Source of the DNA: Ulva prolifera
Lineage: Eukaryota; Chlorophyta; Ulvophyceae; Ulvales; Ulvaceae
Reading direction: 5' to 3'
DNA length: 64,000 bases
Assembly (NCBI GenBank): GCA_023078555.1
Contig: CM041199.1
Span: 248,001-312,000 of the forward strand
The notes beneath the pieces are model-generated. The model did no database searches and was not told the DNA's origin. It was given only the letters and a program-made list of their open reading frames with translations. A program made the translations under genes and the position numbers. Shown in pieces: positions 55,211-64,000 of the stretch (the first letter of the stretch is position 1; every line of letters begins with the position of its first letter).

Positions 55211-56814
55211 TATCGCACGCATGCACGTTCACATTCACGGCAGTGACCGGCACGGCGCGTCAGGGTGGAATAGCTTGCCATGCATGGTCGTGTCGACGCA
55301 TCTCAGGGCCGCGTGGGGTTAGCCTCCGCGGAGCTCCGTGGACCCTGTTCGCCACAACAAGACCTTGGTTGACGCTGGAGGGTTATGCTAGGTGCGTTCC
55401 CGTCTTGCGACGCATATGCGTGTGAGAATAAGTGATCAATTGTCACTGCAAAAAGATTATCTACGATGCTCCAAATTGAGATACGACGGCGCGCAATGAT
55501 GGCCAGATGTCCTCGTCAATGCGCATGCAGCATTCACTGCTTCAATCCAGCGCGAGCATGGCCGCCTGGAGCATATGCAAAGACGGATCGTCTTGTACTT
55601 GTAGTCTGTTACCCTCATCCTCCGATCTTTCCATCTTGCACTGCCTTGGGATCCACATCGTCCTTCAGTGCTCAGGTAAGCGCCATGTCACCCGCCTGAT
55701 CCTGCCTGTGTCGCTGATCCTTGTCTGCCGACGTAAAGCTACTCTATAGCTATGTATAATAAGGTATTGGTCCTCAGCTTTGCCCTGGCGGGACGCCTGT
55801 TGGCTTATCCTCGTGACGCAGACGTCGTCGTGCATGTTTCAGAACAGATATAATTCTCCTTCCGCAGCCTATAGTGACCCGCCATACACTTTATATTTTC
55901 ACAATTGTGCCGTGATTGTGGGACATGGGCCTAGTGGTGACCGCTTGGCGTGCGCCTGCGCACAGCTGTTTTGTCTTGTGCAGATACAGCTGCGCAGCTG
56001 CCCTTCTGAATAGCACCATCATAACTATCAGCAGGATGGATGTATATCCACAATGCCCATGTCTGAGTGATGCTATTCTGTCGGCAGTATGTGGGTGTGA
56101 GCTTGGATAGAGGGATGCTTTCAGGCCATGTCGCTTCCATCTTCCCAGGGGCAGCGGTCGATGTGAGAGCAGCGACGTCATTCACAATTTCTGATGTTTC
56201 TAGTGTGCTGTGGCTGCGGCACCTCTGTTGGGGCATCTGCCTGTGTCTCTGTCGGATAGTCTAACCGTCCAGCTAGCTGCAGCAGCTGCAGCATGCGCGC
56301 ATGCGTTGCAGCTGGGGTGGCCATGCCCGAGTTGTCTCCCAGAGCCCAGGCGAAGCCCTGCATACATACATCCTTCTAGCGGCTCCGTGTCCTCATGGTG
56401 CAATGCGAAGGACGGGTTGCTGCGCCTGTGTGTGTGTCCCACACATGGGCATCTCGTCGGGTCCACTCTGTCAGATAGACTGGGGCACCATGGAGAGCCC
56501 GAAGCACCTGCTCCTAGCACAGTCATGCTCCTCTTCGCACTCACACGTACTTCCGCTTGATCCTTGCTTCGATGCACTTGAGGCAAGTTGGGTGTAGTAT
56601 GGTGGCAACGCTGCATGGGACGTCACCATGGGTCCGAACTGGCATAGACCCTGGCCACATTAGTCTTCTGCACCTCAGCCATGTGTACTACTGTACACGG
56701 GAGCTGATAGGCTGGCGTGCGTGGCGTGCCGCAACGTCAGGGATCTGGGTGCTTAGCTTAGAGCACTACTGTGAGCGCAGCATGGAGGCGGGCCAGCGAC
56801 AGGGGTGTGCTCTG

Positions 56815-57147
56815 CAGGTACAGAAGTCGACGACACGGCAAAACAAAGGTTTCTGGAAGACCGTTCTCGGACTTTGGCCCTTGTTCACGGACCGTGAAGA
56901 TGAAGCGCGGCGTTGCGTCGTCAACACACAGTCAAGCGGTAAGCACGCGGTCACAATTACGGTGCGCATTCACCCTGCCCAGCCTCGTTGCAGCGAGTCG
57001 ACGAAACGAACATCGCGTGAATTGGTTTGTGTTGCCTATGATAATCTCGTTTGTGTGAACGGACTGGCCATTCCGTTGCACAGGCTCACGTTGGAGGACT
57101 GCCATTGCTTCCACACTCTCTCAAGGTCCAACTGCATGTGCCCGTGA
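56815..57147 (+). CDS. weak candidate terminal exon, unknown product
   Basis: After TCTGCAG at about 56817, the frame is open to a TGA at 57147 and encodes a charged peptide (KGFWKTVLGLWPLFTDREDE, later GKHAVTITVRIHPAQP). Composition is more protein-like than neighbouring frames, but no partner exon or domain is found. Confidence 0.25.
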   Translation, partial: QVQKSTTRQNKGFWKTVLGLWPLFTDREDEARRCVVNTQSSGKHAVTITVRIHPAQPRCSESTKRTSRELVCVAYDNLVCVNGLAIPLHRLTLEDCHCFHTLSRSNCMCP

Positions 57148-57612
57148 ACATCATTGTGAGCAGATGAGATGTTGATATCATTGAATCTGTCAATTTTGTT
57201 CATCATGTTGCTGCTGCCATTTTTTGCCGATGCACCGGACTTGACGCAAAGCCCTGCGAGTGCGCGCATACACCAATCGCGCAGCATCTAATGTGTCCCA
57301 CACTGAGCCTCAACTGTTCGATAAACGACATGAGTAATCGGAGGTGCGATTCAGGGACGTTTCTGGTGTGCACTGCGCCTGTCTCGTGGCGAGATGGCGC
57401 ATCTGGCACCATGCATGCTTCCAAGCATCTGCCGAGCAAGACATAGGCAGACACACTAATCAGTGCCGCGGAGCTGCACGGGGAACTCTTGTATTTGCAA
57501 CCACACCTGTGTGCTGGTCTTTGTGTCGACGGGGAGACTGTGGTCAGCCTCTGTGTTTGAACCGTCATCTCGCAGCGCCAAACGCTTCTGATTTGCGTGC
57601 AGGTCGCCTGGA

Positions 57613-60600
57613 ATGCGAATGAGACGGCAGTCCAGCATACTTGCCTGCCTTATTTGTACAGTCGTGGCGTTGGGGAGCAGCATCGACGCGTACGCAGAAC
57701 TGTACTTCGTAGAACCCCCGTCCTGGACCAAGACTGACAACTGGCGACCTGCTGCCGCGCCTGGATCGCAATACTACTGGCATGACACATCCTTCGCCCC
57801 AGCCTGTCAATGGGATATCGGGCGGTTGCTGAACGAAGCGCTCGTCGTGCCAGTGCGCTCCTCGAGGCCTCGATCCAGCACGCTGACAAGGCCTGCTGTT
57901 CTGCCCAGATGATTCGCGCCGTTCTCCCCAGGTCGCGTCAAAGCAGCAGTCAGGCCTTCTAGACCCGCTTGCGCGACTGCAGCCACAGCGCTGTTCCGGA
58001 TGAGCATCTTCCAGCCTGTCGTTGCAGGATGTCTAGGCCCTGCTGCCAAGCAGGACCACGTCACTGCCCACCTGTCATCACCACCCCCGCTGCATTGCAG
58101 CCTCTAAATTTACAACACATCATCAGCTCTGAAGATCCTGTATCAGACCTCGCGTGTGTCGAACGCGCAGCGTCCAATCTCTTCCAATGCGCCACGCACC
58201 AATCGCCCAATCGCCCGAGCAGTGTGCACATACCTCATCACACCACAATCACACCCGCCCTCTCACACTGAATCCCACAGCACCACCGCAGGCATGCACG
58301 TGGACAGCCGGCTGCGCCATCGAGGGCTGCACCAATAAGTGCGTGGCCAACATGTTCCAGCGCCCCGACACGCTGTACAAGGCCAAGAACCCGTACAACC
58401 TTGTCAGCATTCAGCAGTCCCCCGTGCCGACGGTCCCCGGCGCCCCGGTCGGCCAGGGCTGGTCCCGCTACCCCATCATGCGGGACACGCTCGCCGTCGA
58501 CGCGTACCGCTGCCCCATCATCGCCGCCACTATCCTCGAGCTCGCGCGGTCGGCCAGCGTCAACATCTCCGCAACGGAAGGCCTCTCCGCCCCCGGCCTC
58601 GTGCGCCCCTCCCCCCCCCCCTGAGCTGCTCACAGCCCCGGCAGCACAAGCTGTCAATGCGCCCATGGACATGCCAATAGACGTGTCATCATGCTGGACG
58701 AGCTGTCCGATCCTTGCCGCAGCATATGTTCGCAGCACACATTTTGTGCTGGTGCTACTGATATATGCCTGAGTCGCTTCCGGAACCCGAAGACGTGGAC
58801 ATCGCCATTGATATGGCTACGTAACATTGCGTTTGTGCATGCGGTGCTCTCTGCCTCCGAGGCTGTGGCCCTGTAACGTACATACAGCCACACATGTGTG
58901 GGGAGCGAGGCAGCTGGGGTGTAGGGCTGCCCGACGGATGCGGACGTGGACCTCGTGGCGGCGGCGCTGGACGAGCGCGCCGCCCGCCGCAACCAGACCA
59001 ATGCCTTCAAGTCCGCAGCAGGTGCACTCCCCCTCCCCCCGCTGCTGCTCAGGCTACCCTCATCCCAAGACGCCCTGCGCCGCGCAGCGCAGCCATGGAG
59101 CACTTCGTTTGAGGCTGCCCCCGCCGCAGGTCCTGCACAATGCATTGATCAAACGCCGATTTGTTAACTGTTGACTCTGGTCTGGACTACGAAAGCTGAG
59201 CAGGGTGCCCTCCATCCACGCTGAAGGGTGAGTCCTGTCGGGGAGCGGTCTAGCCGTTTCGTCGTGGGCAAGAACAGCGTTTCAGGAGGTCATGGGTTCG
59301 ATTCTGCGTGCGCTTTGGGGAATCGGAACCGCCGTATGTGACCACCTCGCTTAGCACAGGAGGAGGCCCTGTGAGTTGCGTACGGTCGTCTGAGGGGGGT
59401 TTCCAGGTGGTTTCCCCCTTCGGCATATGTGGTCCCGTTAGATCGGAATTGTCAATGTCCAACAGGATACGGCTCAGTAAATTCAGACTAACTTTACTTT
59501 ACAGCCGGTGGCTGCCGATTCTCAGCAGTGCTGCTGCTTCACTGCAGCCGTGTGTCAGGCCTGACCGCACCGAGATCTCGTGCGAAGAATAGGTTGCACC
59601 ACCGCTACAGCACAGCACACTGTGCCATCCCCGTGAACGAAACCTTTGAACAGTTCCTTCAACCAGCCGTGCGAGAGTGCGCCGACGTGCACAGTGCCGG
59701 GTGTGTGACTGCTGACGCGGGCTGCAGATGAGGCGATCGCGCCGTTCACGTACGAGTTCACGTACAACACCACCTACCTCGACACCCCGAGCTACGGCTC
59801 CCTCTCCTTCGCCGGTACCGCCGCGCAGGCCAAGGACCTCCTCGCCCGGTACGCCGCTGACTCTGAAAACAGACACTCTGAAAACAGACACTCTGAACAG
59901 ACACTCTGTGTTTGCTGGCCGTGTTCCTTCATTGGGGTCTTCTGCCAGTTGCTGTGGAGATTTTGCGCTGAGGCAGCGTGGCCTCTATTGCAATTTCCGC
60001 ATCGCCCTCCTGTTGGCCCAAACGGCATCGCCCTGCTGTTGGCCCAAACGGTATCGTGCCTGCCATAGCTAAACATCACATCGCCAGTGTCGACTCCAGC
60101 GCACTTCAGCTCAGACATCCTGGCTGCGCGCACTCGTGCATGGCGGAAGAGTGCAGGCACCGCAACCCGGACGCGGGGGAAGCCGACCATGCAGGCGCGC
60201 GCCACCCAGTGCAGCCCACCACGCCGCCGCTGCCGTGCAGGTACTGCAACCAGACGACGATCGGGGTCGAACTGCAGGAGGCGATCTACAACGTCGTGCC
60301 GGCGTACCAGGACATCTTCTTCGACCCGGGCCTCGGGTACCCCAGCGGCGCCTTCAAGACCGTCTGCCGCGACAACGAAACCATCATCGACGAGCTCCCT
60401 GCGTATGCCGCCCCCCCCCGCCTCTCAATGATGGTCTGCCGTACAATGGCTCGAGCTCCTGAGATTTGTCGCGTCCACCCCCCACATGGCTCTGCCGACC
60501 ACGCGAGCCGCTCTGCGGCCAGTGTACGCTGCGTGAAGCTGCGTCCGGCCTCTTCGTACACACCTCCCTTCTGCATTGCGGCGAAAAGGGGCGGCACAGA

Positions 60601-62847
60601 TGCTCTCTGGCCACACCACCCCCTGGCAGCGCAGTGTCTGCGGTCTTGGTCTCACCTGTACACCCTGTCCTGTCATGCCCACAGGCACAGTTCTGCGCCT
60701 GCCGTCGTTTTGTCCGTCGGCTTAAGGCTGCGCCCCCAGCACCCACTTATGTTGTTGCCACACGTATGGAGCGGCATCGCAAGCTGGCAGTGCAGAAGTG
60801 GCGTTCTTTGTCCACTCTTGAGGCTTACGCATGACACCGGCCATCTCTCAGGTGGGCACGCACCGGTGTCGCCGCAGCAGACGCGTCCGCGCTGGTGTGC
60901 CAAAGCGGCGCCGCATGCGTATGCATTACCCATGGTTGAACAAATCATCAAATATGACACCAAAAAAATCAATGGCCTCACGGCCGGACGCGTCCTCACA
61001 GCTGGCGGGTGCAGGCGGAGCACGCTCGCGGCGATTCGCTCGGCCTTCAACGAGACGCTCGCGGCCATCCCCGGCGCGCAGTGCTACGGCCAGCTCGCGC
61101 AGTTCCTCGACCCCCAGGACACCCCCTGGCGCGACCGCCTCGTGCGCGACCCCACGAGCCGTCCCCTCTGGCGCCCCGCCGCGCGCCGCATGGTCGAGCT
61201 GCACCAGAAGTGCATGAGCATCACCGACGAGGTGCGTGCCGCGCGCTGAAACGTCACAGCAGATCACTGCGGAAACAGATCTGCCTGAAAGTGAAGTATA
61301 CTTGGATATGTTGAGCTTGTGTCTCACCGGATATTCACAACTCAGGATACCGGGAAGCACATATGCTGTGCCTGTTGAGCCTGTGTCATACCGGATATTC
61401 ACAACTCAGGATGCCGGGAAGCGCATATGCTGTGCCGGCTGGCGCTGCACCGGCTACTACCACGCATTGTGATGATGATACATGCATGTCACACATGCAG
61501 AGCGACAGCTGGTCCGGTGGGAGTTGACTGTGCACAGCGGAGGTAGCAGTCGTGGTCATCTATGGCAGCATTAATATTGGGACGCCTCGCATGATTTACA
61601 GGGCTGCGACCCAGGAATTAGACCCAGTAGCAGTCGAGGCATTCCATGTGATCGGGCCCGAACAATCAATGCTGATCCATGGGTCACGGGAGCATCTATG
61701 ACCGTTGCCACCTGCAACGGGCCTCAACTGCCGAACGGGGACACCGTTGGCTTGACCTCGGCGTATGTGGTCCCGATCATTAGGAACCGTCAATGTCCAC
61801 AATATATACAGCCAGGGCGTTCCAGAACTACTTCGCTTGAATCACGTCCTCAGGCGCCAAGCCAGTGATGTAGCCTATATCTCAGAGATACAGCGTATTT
61901 TTCAACCCCCCCTGATAATAGCCATCGTACCATACGCGTATTTTTGCTTAACGTACTTTATCACGAACCGTACCAATGCAACTCTGGCCGCTGTGGTGCA
62001 GAACATGTGCAAGGAGGCGCAGTTCCCGGAGCAGATCACCGTCGTGGACAACTTCCTGACGTACCTCTCCGGCCTCGACAACCAGGGCAACTGGGTAGAC
62101 CCGTACAAGGAGATCTTCATGCGCCCGCCACCCCCCGCGCCGCCGGCTCCGCCGCCGCCGCCGATGCCCGCGCCTCCGCTGTCTGGTGCGCCCTCCGTGA
62201 CCCCCATGCCATGCCGGCCTCCCTTGTGGACATGTACAGGTGTGAGGTAATAATTCAGTGTGTGCACTGGACAGTGGCTGTCTTGCGCTCCTCCATGCTG
62301 TCTAACCTGTTTCACTCTCGGGAGCCCCGCACAACCTGAGTGCATGCACTATCACATCGGCCATGCCATATGGCATGGGCGATGTGGCGTGTGCTTACGA
62401 ATCAGGATCCTTGCACCGAACGAGGCATCCATCTTCGCACTGTCACCAGATGCGGGGCAATGGTGCACGCAAAGTCGGTCCCACGGTGGCGTCAGCAGCG
62501 TTGCCACGTCGTCTCTTGCAGAATGCAGTACCACATCAGGCGCTGCCGCTTGGGCACATGCCTCGCATCTGCGTTGCAGGGGCCCGCATGTAACGGGGCT
62601 GCTGTGTATGTGTGCAGCTCAGCTGAACGCCACCAACGCGACCGCTCCGTCAAACCAGACGTTCACTCTGGCCCAGGCGCCACCTGTCACCACCGAAGCA
62701 GAGACGGCGCCGGGCCCGGCGCCGACCGGCGATACGTTCCTGGACAGAGGCGCTGCTGACTTTGGTGCTGCTGCTGGCTTTGGTCCCCGTGCCGCCGCCG
62801 CCGCCGTGGCCATGGCTGCCGCCGCGGCGATGATGATGATGCTGTAA
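57613..62847 (+). CDS. secreted, N-glycosylation-rich protein with GPI-like tail
   Basis: Eight exons, 57613-57846, 58292-58600, 58925-59021, 59728-59848, 60241-60402, 61015-61231, 62002-62185 and 62618-62847, join with every phase intact to give 517 residues. The start has a signal peptide (MRMRRQSSILACLICTVVAL, cleavage near DAYA). The body has about ten Cys, including AGCAIEGCTNKC, and many N-glycosylation sequons (NQT, NTT, NET, NAT). Near residue 420 a polyproline hinge ([19 protein letters not shown]) leads to a Thr/Pro-rich stalk and a hydrophobic Ala/Met C terminus (AVAMAAAAAMMMML), as in GPI-anchored proteins. Inferred role: cell-surface or wall glycoprotein. I do not recognise the family. 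Introns carry a SINE (59283), a MITE (61566) and tandem repeats (61311). Confidence 0.82.
59283..59503 (+). mobile_element. tRNA-related SINE, copy C
   Basis: This copy is in sense orientation: B-box GGTTCGATTC at 59295-59304, the conserved body with CGGCATATGTGGTCCCGTTA, TGTCAATGTCC and GGATACGGCTCAGTAAATTC, then an ACTTTACTTTACA tail. It lies in intron 3 of the secreted-glycoprotein gene. The head may extend upstream to about 59230 (TAGCCGTTTCG as a possible A-box). Confidence 0.85.
59868..60060 (+). repeat. short tandem repeats in intron 4 of the secreted-glycoprotein gene
   Basis: ACTCTGAAAACAGAC units occur about three times at 59868-59908. A 25-bp unit containing GTTGGCCCAAACGG(C/T)ATCG is duplicated at about 60003-60058. 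Confidence 0.75.
61311..61438 (+). repeat. 64-bp tandem duplication
   Basis: Two copies of a 64-bp unit start at TTGAGC(T/C)TGTGTC and contain CCGGATATTCACAACTCAGG; they differ at only a few positions. The block is intronic, between 61231 and 62002. Confidence 0.85.
61566..61674 (+). mobile_element. hAT-like MITE, copy d
   Basis: This 109-bp copy begins CAGCATTAATATTGGGACG and ends CAATGCTG, with the family core TGTGATCGGGCCCGA. It is flanked by 8-mers ATCTATGG and ATCCATGG (one mismatch), supporting an 8-bp target duplication. A SINE 3' fragment (GTGGTCCCGATCATTAGG, then GTCAATGTCC) follows at 61766-61797. Confidence 0.75.
61766..61797 (+). repeat. SINE 3' fragment E
   Basis: GTGGTCCCGATCATTAGGAA followed by CGTCAATGTCC matches the SINE body/3' junction. 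The head and tail are missing. Confidence 0.5.
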
Positions 62848-63944
62848 GCCGGGCCGCGCATGCGCGGTGGCCGTGGGAGGGCAGCCGTTAGAGCACTACT
62901 GTCGCAGTGCCGGAGGCACGCTGGCGGTGTGTGTTTTCCCCCCGGGTGGGGGTGGGGGGGGGGGGGGGGGGGGGGAGGCGCAGGAGCCGCATGCACTCGT
63001 GAGGGGTGGGGGGGGGGTTTATGTTTGAGGGCTGAGACTGCCGATTGTTGAGGTCAGTGTGAGGTTGTAGCGGCGCCTCGCATGTGCACTTCCCAGACGA
63101 GCAGCCGGCGGCTGCGTGTGTGTATGTGCATTAGCACCAATTCATGCTGTGCATGCATGTGCATGCGTATCCAAGCCCATGACCGCACAGCGTGCGCGCT
63201 CTTGCTGCCTCCCAGGGACCCAGGCCCGGCAACAAAGGCTGCCAGAACCCTGCGGGATTGGTGCGGCGCTGGTATTCATGTTGACCTGGACCCTTCTCAG
63301 CAGCAGCAAACCAAATCCAATAAGGGCAGGGACCATGCAAGGTGGTGCAGCCGCACCGAGGACCTTGCCGAGAACAATGAGAGGATTTTTTCCTGCGGGA
63401 CGCACCGGTTGGGGGGGGGGGGGGGGTCCGAGGCCGCCTCTCTCCCCCTGGCGCGCCCCCTGATTACCGGTATGAAGTGTCGCGCGGCGTGACTGCGCGG
63501 TTCCGCCGCTCCGCTGTGTCGCACCGAGGGCGGCTTTCTTGTTACCCCAAGGGAACCGCGATTGGAGCGGTCGGCTGCGTGTTGCAGAGAAATCAGACTG
63601 GGACGCATTCCCAGCGCTTGAAGAGATGCCTGTGCAATTGCGTGTGTGTGTGCTTGTGTATCTGTGTGCCTGCTTGTGCAGGATGTGTGTAGCGGATGCA
63701 AAGACTTGGCATCGCCGTGCCAGAGTGCCCCTGGTACTCATTCTTCCAGATGTTGCAGTGGCTACCGTGGCAATTTTCGGGTCGTTGAGGTGTTGCAAAG
63801 CCGGCGCCCTCCTGTAAAGTGAAGCCTGTGTTCATTCAGTCTCCTCGCCCAGAGGTCGGGGTGGGGTCGACACGAGGGTTGCTGTTGTGCCACACCCGGA
63901 GCACCGCTGTGATTGTAGACAATGAGCTGAAACGGCACGAAAAC

Positions 63945-63991
<47 letters not shown>

Positions 63992-64000
63992 CTGTTGACG
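62848..64000. other. 3' flank of the secreted-glycoprotein gene; G tracts and GT microsatellite
   Basis: No gene is supported. G tracts of about 22 (62955-62976), 9 (63010) and 17 (63411-63427) are present, the first about 105 bp after the stop codon and so perhaps in the 3' UTR. A (GT)n microsatellite runs from about 63943 to 63988. Confidence 0.55.
63943..63988 (+). repeat. (GT)n microsatellite
   Basis: About 22 uninterrupted GT dinucleotides, followed by CCCCTGTTGACG at the window end. Confidence 0.95.

Larger units (their letters stand above)
51994..57612. other. long intergenic, repeat-rich stretch without a confident gene
   Basis: This stretch includes duplicated GTGCACTGCAGTGGAGCGGCTCC units at about 52133-52182, GCCTAGCTATAGGC repeats at about 52510-52545, hairpins at 53515-53598 and 54054-54100, the twin palindromes at 55125-55210, and an AT-rich segment at about 53660-53920. 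Two weak coding candidates are listed separately (52601 and 56815). The frame at 52895-53281 (-) ends in an acidic peptide (DVEPVQIAEDASSGERGLG) that could be a terminal exon, but I could not extend it. Confidence 0.4.

Noticed and set aside
59230-59320. A possible tRNA gene
   Set aside because: The B-box is good, but there is no complete cloverleaf or acceptor stem, and the same sequence recurs as the head of the SINE copies.
59978-61249. A single 423-residue plus-strand frame
   Set aside because: It is two true exons of the secreted-glycoprotein gene joined by read-through of the intron at 60403-61014. Splicing in phase gives the better protein and links to the neighbouring exons.

Overview
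This window is nuclear DNA from a eukaryote, most likely a unicellular alga. Genes are sparse, about ten convincing loci in 64 kb, and are split by many GT-AG introns. Donors are mostly GTGCG or GTGAG type and acceptors are mostly TGCAG. Coding exons are strongly GC-rich at third positions, while introns and intergenic DNA are nearer 50% GC. A plastid is inferred from two small proteins with transit-peptide-like leaders: an FHA-domain protein and a bacterial-type HU protein like the plastid nucleoid HU of green algae. I cannot name the species. Exon models were assembled by hand; where I call a model phase-consistent, every exon-exon join keeps the reading frame.

Layout: 1-285 is the 3' end of a gene cut by the window edge. 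3562-6017 (+) encodes an unrecognised secreted protein. 9455-11318 (+) is a prolyl 4-hydroxylase with a ShK domain. 13559-14806 (-) is a plastid-type FHA protein. About 19290-25442 (+) is a formin (FH1-FH2). 27364-28056 (-) is an HU-like DNA-binding protein. 29336-32008 (-) is a typical 2-Cys peroxiredoxin fused to a C-terminal thioredoxin. About 32912-38638 (+) is a spastin-like MIT-AAA ATPase, head to head with the peroxiredoxin. 39499-48189 (+) is a RanBPM/GID1-type scaffold of the CTLH E3 ligase, and its 4-kb intron holds an antisense gene for a single-pass membrane protein (43039-44370). 57613-62847 (+) encodes a 517-residue secreted, N-glycosylation-rich protein with a GPI-like tail and no recognised family.

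The rest is repeat-rich: a tRNA-related SINE family (three near-complete copies plus fragments), a 102-109-bp hAT-like MITE family (four copies), a 1408-bp DNA transposon with about 90-bp inverted repeats, an 8-bp target duplication and one 261-residue ORF, several long palindromes, and many short tandem repeats and homopolymer tracts. The strongest observations are the peroxiredoxin-thioredoxin fusion, the MITE whose target duplication rebuilds a splice acceptor in the spastin gene, and the transposon-borne ORF of unknown type. The genes are not an operon; they are independent housekeeping loci (cytoskeleton, redox, protein turnover, secretion) separated by repeats.
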